Positions 6,166 to 12,462 of a stretch of DNA of 17,962 bases are shown here, one piece after another; positions within the stretch are counted from its first letter, which is position 1; each line of letters begins with the position of its first letter. The stretch comes from an uncultured Bacillota bacterium (GTDB taxonomy: Bacteria; Bacillota; Clostridia; Peptostreptococcales; Anaerovoracaceae). The stretch spans positions 1-17,962 of the forward strand of contig CAMOZS010000015.1 in NCBI GenBank assembly GCA_946631075.1, read 5' to 3'. The position numbers and the translations under genes are program-made. The notes below the pieces were generated by a model, which was not told where the DNA came from, did no database searches, and saw nothing but the letters and a program-made list of their open reading frames with translations.

Positions 6166-7438
6166 AGGAATATCTCCGTCCGTTGACCGCGGTCTCCATG
6201 CGGATGCCGCTGCAGTATTCTCCGATCAGGAAACTGCCGTTTACGTTTTTTCTCATGTTGATCTGGATCAGGTCCAGGATCCGGGCGGTCATGAGATCGC
6301 TGTCCTCAAGGAAGAGGAGGATCCGGAGGTACTGATCATAGGAGAGACCCGTATCCTCTTTCGGATGGATGACCCGGTTCGGTGTCTGGCCGGAAGCTGG
6401 ATCGAGTTCGTCTCCGGGGACAAAGTCCTTGATGACGTTTTCCAGATCGACCGCCCAGCTGTCCCCGTCCTTGTTCAGCGGCACCCGGAAGCCTTTCAGA
6501 AGGAGCTCCGCATCGTTGGCGGATTCGGCGTAGGCCCATGCCGTGGCAAGGCCGGCCTGGGTGAGAGGGGCCGCAGGACCCGGTGTGAGGACTTCCGCGG
6601 CGGCGGCCAGGGCATCCCGCTTGGCTTGATCCGCATAGAGGTAGGCGAAGTTGAAGGGAAGGCGCAGGATCCGAAGATCGGAAGCTGTTTTCCTGCGGGT
6701 TCCGGCATCGGTCAGCTCACCGTTCAGGATGTACTCTATCTCCCTCTGGAAAAAATGATCCGGAGCCGGGGCAGCCGTCGTACGGTTAAATGTCGACAGC
6801 ACATAGGTCGAAAGCAGGTATTTCTCCGTTCCATCCCGGAAGACGCCGGTCACATCGGTCAGCCGGCCGGCAAATTCCTCGATCCGGCTCAGAAGATCCT
6901 GAGAGGGAAGCTGCCGGGAAGGAAGGGAGGCGATGGTCGGCCCATGCCGCAGGGCCCGTCCGGCATCGGTGTCCGAAATGACCGGCTCTGCGGAGCTGCT
7001 GCCTCCGGCGCCCGGAAGTCCTGGACTTCCGGAGTCCCCGTCCCCGGAAGGAGTCCATGCTCCCCCGCTGCGGACCCAGGCCAGGATCTGCTCCCGGATC
7101 ACGGCGAAGTCAGAGGAGGTGAAGCTGCCGCATTCCACGCTGCTGCCGGACAGGGTGACCTGGGGATCCTGGCCGAAGGTATACGTCAGATAGTGATCCA
7201 GCCTGGCTGACAGGCCCCGGTCATCTCCCGGCATGAGAAAGAGGCCGTATTCCTCCAGAAGGACCCTGTCGAATTCGGACAGGAGGGAAATGCCGGTAAG
7301 GCGCATCAGGGCGTCCGTCCGGCTGGCTGCCGAGTACTGGATGGTGCTGTAAATAAAGGCAAAGCAGACCGAGACCAGGGCGGACAGGATCACGCAGAGG
7401 AAGACGGAGCTTGATCCCTTGCGGCTCTTTCTCATCAT
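6131..7438 (-). CDS. DUF5702-type Tad-cluster protein
   Basis: A 435-residue protein with an N-terminal basic stretch and hydrophobic helix (RKGSSSVFLCVILSALVSVCFAF, about 5-30) and the rest predicted outside the membrane. The segment after the helix, LLSEFDRVLLEEYGLFLMPGD (52-72), with its YGLF signature, is typical of DUF5702 proteins encoded in Tad loci of Firmicutes. The leader resembles a prepilin leader but lacks Glu at +5 (GSSSVF), so processing by a prepilin peptidase is doubtful. A Gly/Ser/Pro-rich linker lies around 130-150. The start ATG overlaps the upstream TadE stop as ATGA; a second ATG follows directly. The role is unknown, possibly a minor pilin or a TadG-like surface component. 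Confidence 0.8.
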   Translation of the reverse strand: MMRKSRKGSSSVFLCVILSALVSVCFAFIYSTIQYSAASRTDALMRLTGISLLSEFDRVLLEEYGLFLMPGDDRGLSARLDHYLTYTFGQDPQVTLSGSSVECGSFTSSDFAVIREQILAWVRSGGAWTPSGDGDSGSPGLPGAGGSSSAEPVISDTDAGRALRHGPTIASLPSRQLPSQDLLSRIEEFAGRLTDVTGVFRDGTEKYLLSTYVLSTFNRTTAAPAPDHFFQREIEYILNGELTDAGTRRKTASDLRILRLPFNFAYLYADQAKRDALAAAAEVLTPGPAAPLTQAGLATAWAYAESANDAELLLKGFRVPLNKDGDSWAVDLENVIKDFVPGDELDPASGQTPNRVIHPKEDTGLSYDQYLRILLFLEDSDLMTARILDLIQINMRKNVNGSFLIGEYCSGIRMETAVNGRRYSYETLYQRILYP

Positions 7439-7830
7439 CGGTAATCGTTTATCTTCCGGGCCAGCATGTGATAGCGGACATAGCTGACCCCGTCAGTGGC
7501 ATGCCATATGGCTTCGGTGCTCTCCGATACGCGGCTTTTGAGAAGAAGTTGATTCATCATAACAGTTGTCTCCTTTCCTGAAACTATCTGAAACAGACCC
7601 TGGCGGCCGGTGCTCAGGACCGCGTCGCTGGCGGCGGCCGGCTGCAGGGTATGGGTGAGGCCGGTCAGTTCTCCCGCCTCCGCCCGCAAAGCCTGGTGCA
7701 TCTGACATTGTTTCACTGTGGTGTCATAAAAGAACATGCATATGAGCAGGCAGGTGAGCAGGGACAGGATGAGAAGTGGGAGCACCACTGCTGCTTCGAC
7801 CATCGTGCTCCCGCGGCGGTCCGGCCCCAT
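7435..7830 (-). CDS. TadE-like minor pilin (pseudopilin)
   Basis: A 131-residue product starting MGPDRRGSTMVEAAVVLPLL: Gly7 followed by Glu12 at +5 and a long hydrophobic helix is the TadE-type pseudopilin pattern. The leader is expected to be cut after Gly7 by a prepilin peptidase. The remaining ~95 residues are a small extracytoplasmic domain without recognisable motifs. Its ATG shares one base with the stop of the upstream pilin gene (TGATG), and its own stop overlaps the next gene by 4 bp, so translation is coupled on both sides. TadE-like proteins are needed for pilus assembly rather than forming the fibre itself. Confidence 0.85.
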   Translation of the reverse strand: MGPDRRGSTMVEAAVVLPLLILSLLTCLLICMFFYDTTVKQCQMHQALRAEAGELTGLTHTLQPAAASDAVLSTGRQGLFQIVSGKETTVMMNQLLLKSRVSESTEAIWHATDGVSYVRYHMLARKINDYR

Positions 7831-7979
7831 CAGAAATTGCTCAGACCTTCGAAGGTCCGGTTGACGAAATCCGTGATCTGGGTCCTGAAGATCAGACCCA
7901 GGGCGACGGCGATGGCCACCAGAATGGCGACCTGGACCAGTTCCATTCCTCGTTTGCTTCTGAAATACATTCTGTTCAT
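7830..7979 (-). CDS. Flp-type IVb pilin (49 residues)
   Basis: The gene codes for 49 residues beginning MNRMYFRSKRGMELVQVAIL, with hydrophobic helix 14-32 and the tail RTQITDFVNRTFEGLSNF. It matches the short Flp-like pilins of Clostridia Tad systems, the subunit of the pilus fibre. A strong ribosome site (AAAGGAG, 8 bases before the ATG) is the best in the operon and fits a major subunit. Processing is predicted after Gly11, giving a 38-residue mature pilin. Unusually, the +5 position is Gln16 rather than Glu, and a Glu occurs at +2. Gene position between tadC and tadE supports the call. It is short enough to be missed by length-limited gene finders. Confidence 0.85.
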   Translation of the reverse strand: MNRMYFRSKRGMELVQVAILVAIAVALGLIFRTQITDFVNRTFEGLSNF

Positions 7980-8005
7980 TGGTAAATCTCCTTTCTGTTT
8001 AAGGC

Positions 8006-8019
8006 GGAGCTGAAGCTCC
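8006..8019 (-). other. Small hairpin between tadC and the pilin gene
   Basis: GGAGC-TTCA-GCTCC on the minus strand lies in the 49-bp gap after tadC, the largest gap in the operon. It has no T-run, so it is not a standard terminator. It could mark an RNA processing or stability site that lets pilin mRNA exceed the ATPase mRNA; this is speculative. Confidence 0.35.
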
Positions 8020-8028
8020 TGGCGCTCG

Positions 8029-9111
8029 TTATAACTGCAGCAGGGCGGGCGATACCGTGATGATGATCAGCACGCAGAGGAAGATGGCCAGGGGGAAGGT
8101 CATTTTCGTCTCTGCCAGCCGTCCCTCTTCCTCGGCCCGGAGCCTGCGGGAGAGCCAGAGCTGTTCGGATTCCCGCTCCAGCTTCCGGGTAAGCTCCGCT
8201 CCCTTGTTGATGTTGTCCGATATGATCCCGCTGACCCGCATCAGCTCGCTGACCCCGCTGCTCCTGGCAAAACGCTGCAGCTCCTCGTGCAGGACGGCGT
8301 TGGTGGTCTTCACGGACCGGTAGATGGAGCGGATGTTCGAAGTAAAATAATCACCGCTTTCATCTTCTCCGTCCTGGCCTGGCATGGATTCCTCCACGAC
8401 GACCTCAAAGGCCCGGCTCAGCACCAGGCCGGCGCCGAGAAGAAGGACCAGCTCATTGATAAATGACGGCAGCTGGCGGAGGACGGACTGCCGCTGCAGC
8501 TCCTGCTGCCTGCGGATGGGCTGAAGCCGGTTCCGGTAGACCATGACCATCAGGATCAGGGTCAGGGCGGTCAGCAGGAGGGTGCTCCCGGTCCTGCTCC
8601 GGCTCCACCGTATGGCCTGGCCGCTGTCAAGCGCTGAGGGAAGAGGCACCTTCCTCCGGGCCGTGTCCTCGTTGAGCCCCGCCGTCAGGGACCGAAGCTG
8701 GCTCCGGATCATCTCACCGGTGGAGGGGGAAGCAGGGGATGTCCGGGAGGAGTCTTCCCGGGAAGAGCCTTCCTGCCCGTCCTCGTCTTCTGCCCGCTCC
8801 GGCTCCAGCCGGATATCGTAATGCTGGCGGATGGTCTCGGAACCATCCTGAACTTCCGCGTCCAGTCCGATGTGACCGGCTTCTTCTCCTGCGGCAGGCC
8901 GGATCAGAAAGAGCCTTCCGTTCTCCCGCTGGATAGAGACTGTCTGTCCGGTCATGGACAGGAGGAGATCAGCAAGGATGATCATGACGCCCACGACCCC
9001 GATCAGGAGGATATTCCTCCGGGCCTTCCGGGTAAGGGCCTCCTCGTTCATTTCCCCGTGCTCCCGCCTGAAGGCCGGCACTTTGACCCGGGGCATATTA
9101 AACCGCAACAT
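8029..9111 (-). CDS. tadC: TadC-like type II/IV secretion F-family membrane protein
   Basis: A 360-residue inner-membrane platform protein of the Tad pilus machine. Membrane segments lie at about 33-53, 174-192 and 338-358. Residues about 207-335 form the cytoplasmic T2SF helical domain (LPSFINELVLLLGAGLVLSRAF, then the charged helices up to RLAETKMTFPLAIF). Between the first two membrane segments is a ~120-residue, acidic and Ser-rich region that should face outside the membrane; it is longer than in proteobacterial TadC. The ATG at 9111 has GAGAGG 7 bases upstream and overlaps tadB by 14 bp; a second ATG at 9096 lacks a ribosome site. TadB and TadC are thought to work together with the TadA ATPase. 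Confidence 0.88.
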   Translation of the reverse strand: MLRFNMPRVKVPAFRREHGEMNEEALTRKARRNILLIGVVGVMIILADLLLSMTGQTVSIQRENGRLFLIRPAAGEEAGHIGLDAEVQDGSETIRQHYDIRLEPERAEDEDGQEGSSREDSSRTSPASPSTGEMIRSQLRSLTAGLNEDTARRKVPLPSALDSGQAIRWSRSRTGSTLLLTALTLILMVMVYRNRLQPIRRQQELQRQSVLRQLPSFINELVLLLGAGLVLSRAFEVVVEESMPGQDGEDESGDYFTSNIRSIYRSVKTTNAVLHEELQRFARSSGVSELMRVSGIISDNINKGAELTRKLERESEQLWLSRRLRAEEEGRLAETKMTFPLAIFLCVLIIITVSPALLQL

Positions 9112-9844
9112 CGGTCATCCTCTCCATCAGAGCAAGTCCCGCCGCCGCCCCGCCAAGGCAGAGAGTCATGATCAGCCGCCCCGGTATACCGGCATAGAGA
9201 ACGCCGATATAGGAGGGGGACAGCAGGTTCAGGGCCAGGAGCATGACCGCCGGCATAGCGCAGATCAGCCTGCCCTCCAGCTTTTTCTGGGCGGTGATCA
9301 CCCGGATCTGTTCGCTGATCTTCATCTTCTCTCCAAGGATCTCCGAGGAGTGGGCGATGATCTGCTGCAGATCGCCGCCGGTGCTCCGGCATGTCAGGTA
9401 GACCTGGACGAATCCCCGGATATCCTCCGATCCTGAGCGGAGGGCGAAATCCGATAAGAGGCTCCGGTCGGTTTCCCGGTTCTCCCGGATGCTCCGCTTC
9501 ATGGAGCGCAGTTCCGTCATGATCAGGGCGTCGGGCTCATAGAGCAGGGCCAGATTCTCGCCGGCCTCCACCAGAGCTTCCTCCATCTGCCTTCCGGCCG
9601 CTATGGAAGCGGAAAGGGAGGTCAGAAGATCCCGGAACTGCCGGTTCAGCTCGGCCTGCCGCTTCCGGGCCAGATGTTTCTCATACAAAGGCAGGAAACG
9701 GCGGATCAGAAGTCCGCTGAGGGCGGCCAGGATCAGGCTCCGGTAAAAAAGGAAGGCGATCATGGCGATGCAGCCGTAGCCGATCCCTTCGAAGCGGATC
9801 CTCTCCCGCCTTGACAGTTCATAGGAGCTGTAATCTTTGATCAT
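9098..9844 (-). CDS. tadB: TadB-like type II/IV secretion F-family membrane protein
   Basis: A 248-residue inner-membrane protein. One or two helices at about 24-47 are followed by the T2SF cytoplasmic domain (QFRDLLTSLSASIAAGRQMEEAL to ITAQKKLEG, about 69-191) and two C-terminal helices (about 192-209 and 222-240). It pairs with TadC as the platform that couples ATP use by TadA to pilin movement. The ATG at 9844 was chosen over a GTG at 9850: GGAGG lies 7 bases before the ATG but would be right against the GTG. With this start the gene overlaps the tadA stop as ATGA. Confidence 0.9.
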   Translation of the reverse strand: MIKDYSSYELSRRERIRFEGIGYGCIAMIAFLFYRSLILAALSGLLIRRFLPLYEKHLARKRQAELNRQFRDLLTSLSASIAAGRQMEEALVEAGENLALLYEPDALIMTELRSMKRSIRENRETDRSLLSDFALRSGSEDIRGFVQVYLTCRSTGGDLQQIIAHSSEILGEKMKISEQIRVITAQKKLEGRLICAMPAVMLLALNLLSPSYIGVLYAGIPGRLIMTLCLGGAAAGLALMERMTDVAV

Positions 9845-11028
9845 TTCCACACCTCCAGTTTCTCTGTATGGATCAGCTTGTTTCCGGTCAGGCCGCTGTC
9901 ATGGCGGTAAAGGGGATTGGTCAGGATCCTGCCGTCACGGACGCAGTCCAGCTCGGCGATCTCGATGACCCGGCGGCTCCCGTCCCGCATCCTGCTCATG
10001 TGGACGATGATATCGATCCCTTCGGCGATCTGGCTGCGGATGGCCTCGACGGGGATCTCCGCCGCCTCCAGAAACATGGCTTCCAGCCTCTTCAGGATCC
10101 CGGCGACGCTGTTGGCGTGTCCGGTGCTCATGCTCCCGTCGTGACCGGTATTCATGGCCTGGATCATGTGGACCACTTCGCTTCCACGGACTTCCCCCAC
10201 GATGATCCGGTCCGGCCGCATACGCAGGCTGTTTCGGACCAGCAGGGCCATATCCACAGCCCCCTTGCCCTGGGCGTTAGCGCTCCGGCACTCAAGGCGG
10301 ACCAGGTTTTCGGCCTGATCGATCCGCAGCTCCGCCGAATCCTCGATCACGATCAGCCGTTCATCGGAGGGGATGCAGCGGGAAAGCACATTCAGAAATG
10401 TAGTCTTGCCGCTGGAGGTACCGCCGCTGATAAAGCAGTTATAACGGGCTCTGACCAGCCTTTGTATCAGGGCGGCAGCCTCGGGGGCTATGGTCCCGCT
10501 GCGGATCAGGTCGGCCATGTCCATGGGCCGGTTCTCCGGGAATTTCCGGATGGTCAGGGCCGGCCCGTCCAGAGCCACGCTGCCGAGGACGGCGTTGACC
10601 CGGGAGCCGTCGGAAAGCCGGGCATCGACGATGGGGTTGAGTTCATTGATCTCCCGGTGAACGCCGGCGGCAAGGCGGCGGATCAGCTCCTCAAGATCCT
10701 CTTCCGTGTCAAAGGACAGCGAGGTCTTCTCCAGGTGGCCCTTTCGCTCCACGAAGACCCGGTCCGCCCCGTTTACCATGATCTCCGTGATCGACGGATC
10801 GTCGGCCAGGGGCTGAAGGATGCTCAGCTCCCGCCGGAGCATGAGGAAAAGCCTGCGGATCAGCTCTCCGTTCTGCCGGCTGGTCCGGCCGGACGCCTGG
10901 GGAAGATGAAAGACGTAGCTTTCGATGATGGCGAGGGCCTGCTCGTCGGTCAGTTCCCGGGGCTGCTCATTGATCTTCTGCCTGATCTGGCGGAGATGTT
11001 TCTGTGTGTCTGTGCTATTATTTATCAT
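9841..11028 (-). CDS. tadA: TadA/CpaF-family pilus assembly ATPase
   Basis: A 395-residue cytoplasmic secretion ATPase that powers Tad pilus assembly. After an N-terminal helical region come SITEIMVNG (79-87), a CpaF hallmark, Walker A GGTSSGKTT (202-210), the Asp box VIEDSAELR (227-235), Walker B RIIVGEVRG (274-282) and the His box TGHDGSMSTGHANS (294-307). All catalytic motifs are intact. The length is normal for CpaF proteins. AAGGAGG lies upstream but 15 bases from the ATG, longer than optimal; no better start exists. It is the first gene of the minus-strand operon, directly behind its own promoter. CpaB, TadZ/CpaE and prepilin peptidase genes, often placed just before tadA, are absent here and are replaced by divergent sbcDC. 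Confidence 0.96.
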   Translation of the reverse strand: MINNSTDTQKHLRQIRQKINEQPRELTDEQALAIIESYVFHLPQASGRTSRQNGELIRRLFLMLRRELSILQPLADDPSITEIMVNGADRVFVERKGHLEKTSLSFDTEEDLEELIRRLAAGVHREINELNPIVDARLSDGSRVNAVLGSVALDGPALTIRKFPENRPMDMADLIRSGTIAPEAAALIQRLVRARYNCFISGGTSSGKTTFLNVLSRCIPSDERLIVIEDSAELRIDQAENLVRLECRSANAQGKGAVDMALLVRNSLRMRPDRIIVGEVRGSEVVHMIQAMNTGHDGSMSTGHANSVAGILKRLEAMFLEAAEIPVEAIRSQIAEGIDIIVHMSRMRDGSRRVIEIAELDCVRDGRILTNPLYRHDSGLTGNKLIHTEKLEVWK

Positions 11029-11060
11029 TAATGGAAATATATGCCTCCTTCGATATGCTG

Positions 11061-11089
11061 ATTATAACCGGACTGGTAAATAATGGCAA
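11061..11089 (-). promoter_or_regulatory. Sigma-A promoter of the tad operon
   Basis: On the minus strand TTGCCA (11084-11089) and TATAAT (11061-11066) are separated by 17 bp. The predicted start near 11054 leaves a ~25-nt leader with AAGGAGG (11044-11050). Confidence 0.85.
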
Positions 11090-11126
11090 GTAGTGAAAAC
11101 CAGTGTTTTTTGCGGATTCTTACATG

Positions 11127-11155
11127 TTGACGCGCAAAGGCTGGTGCAATATAAT
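11127..11155 (+). promoter_or_regulatory. Sigma-A promoter of sbcDC
   Basis: TTGACG (11127-11132) and a perfect TATAAT (11150-11155) are separated by 17 bp. The spacer contains one copy of the GCAAAGGCTGG repeat (11134-11144). The -35 elements of this and the divergent tad promoter are 37 bp apart. Confidence 0.9.
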
Positions 11156-11165
11156 AGGAGCAGCA

Positions 11166-11179
11166 CGAACAGAGGTTCG
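11166..11179 (+). promoter_or_regulatory. LexA-type SOS box (Cheo box) in the sbcDC promoter
   Basis: CGAAC-AGAG-GTTCG fits the Gram-positive LexA/DinR box (CGAAC-N4-GTTCG) with perfect arms; the central four bases fit the RNRY preference at three of four positions. It begins 10 bp after the -10 box, covering about +4 to +18, where bound LexA would block transcription. Direct reading of the match; LexA control is inferred. Confidence 0.75.
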
Positions 11180-11202
11180 CGCGGAGATAAAGGAGAACGT
11201 AA

Positions 11203-12462
11203 ATGAGAATATTTCATGTAGCTGACCTGCATTTCGGCAAGTCGATCTACGGCCTGTCGATGCTGGAAGATCAGAAATACTGGTGTGAACAGCTTTTGCA
11301 GCTCTGTGACCAGAGGAAGCCGGACGCTGTCCTGATCGCGGGAGACGTTTACGACAGAGCGGCTCCGGGAGGGGACGCGGTCGAGCTTCTGGATCATCTT
11401 CTGACCGCTCTTGCGGAGAGGGGGATCCTGGTCCTGATGGTGGCGGGAAACCACGACAGCGGCCAAAGGCTGGCCTTCGCCAGGACCATGCTGGCCGCCC
11501 AGAAGGTCCACATCGCCGGCAGTATCGACCGGAAGACCGGCCGGATCGACCAGGTGTACCTGGAGGATCCCGACGGATTCGGACCGGTCCGCTTCTGGCT
11601 CATGCCCTATACCTATCCGGAACAGATCCGTCTGGCCCTGGGCGAGGGGAGCGAGGAGAACTGCCGCACCTACGGCGAGGCGGTGCAGGCCCTGCTTGAG
11701 AAGCAGGATATCAATAGTAATGAAAGAAACGTGATCATTGCCCACCAGAATGTGACCGCGGACGGCCGGGAGACAGAGCGGGGCGGATCCGAGACCATGG
11801 TAGGCGGAGTCGGACAGATCGACTACCACGTTTTCGATGATTTCGATTATGTCGCTCTCGGCCATATCCATTCCGGCTATCCGGTGGGCCGGCCCCAGGT
11901 GAGATACGCGGGAACGCCCATCCATTATCATTTCGATGAGCTCCGCCGCCAGGAGAAGGGGATCGTCGAGGTCCTGCTGGAGGCCGGGGACCAGCCGCCG
12001 AGGATCAGCACCCTTCCGGTCCGGCCCCTCCATCCTATGCGGATGATCGAGGGGAAGAGGCAGGAGGTCTATGACCAGCTGGCTGAGGATGAAGGCCGGG
12101 ATGAATATGTCGGCATCACCCTGACGGATGAGCGGATCACGCCGGAGACCGCCGGCTATCTGCGGGAGCTTCTCCGGATCCGGGGGAGCCGGCTTCTCCT
12201 GCTCCAGTCGACCTATGCCGAGTTTGCCGGCAGGGGGGCTGCCGCGGCGGCGGAAGCTGTCCGGGAGAAGGCGGTAGAGGATCTCTTTGCCGATTTTTAC
12301 GAGGAGCAGACAGGAGGAGACCCGCCGGATGAGGATGAATACGATCTGCTGAAGTTCGCGGCAGACCTGATCCGCAGAAGAGAGGCCGGCCAGCCTTTGC
12401 AGGAGAAGGAGATCGACCGGCTTCTGGAGCATGCCGGGACCAGGGGAGGTGAGGATAGATGA
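11203..12462 (+). CDS. sbcD: SbcD, nuclease subunit of the SbcCD DNA repair complex
   Basis: A 419-residue metallophosphoesterase of the SbcD/Mre11 family. With SbcC it cleaves DNA hairpins and protein-blocked or broken DNA ends. All metal-binding motifs are present: DLHFGK (D8, H10), GDVYDR (47-52), GNHDS (82-86), AHQN (180-183) and GHIHS (220-224). The C-terminal part (about 290-419) corresponds to the capping and SbcC-binding region and is rich in charged residues. AAAGGAGA lies 6-7 bases before the ATG. The gene has its own promoter with a LexA-type box and overlaps sbcC by ATGA, so the two subunits are translationally coupled. Confidence 0.97.
   Translation: MRIFHVADLHFGKSIYGLSMLEDQKYWCEQLLQLCDQRKPDAVLIAGDVYDRAAPGGDAVELLDHLLTALAERGILVLMVAGNHDSGQRLAFARTMLAAQKVHIAGSIDRKTGRIDQVYLEDPDGFGPVRFWLMPYTYPEQIRLALGEGSEENCRTYGEAVQALLEKQDINSNERNVIIAHQNVTADGRETERGGSETMVGGVGQIDYHVFDDFDYVALGHIHSGYPVGRPQVRYAGTPIHYHFDELRRQEKGIVEVLLEAGDQPPRISTLPVRPLHPMRMIEGKRQEVYDQLAEDEGRDEYVGITLTDERITPETAGYLRELLRIRGSRLLLLQSTYAEFAGRGAAAAAEAVREKAVEDLFADFYEEQTGGDPPDEDEYDLLKFAADLIRRREAGQPLQEKEIDRLLEHAGTRGGEDR

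Noticed and set aside
9845..9850. GTG at 9850 as the tadB start
   Set aside because: The GGAGG ribosome site would touch the GTG; it is correctly spaced for the ATG at 9844, which also overlaps the tadA stop as ATGA.
9868..11031. Long + strand open frame opposite tadA
   Set aside because: It is the antisense shadow of a gene with every ATPase motif intact; its product is low-information and without a ribosome site.
11062..12432. Long minus-strand open frame opposite sbcD
   Set aside because: Antisense shadow of sbcD, which has all nuclease motifs, a promoter and a ribosome site.
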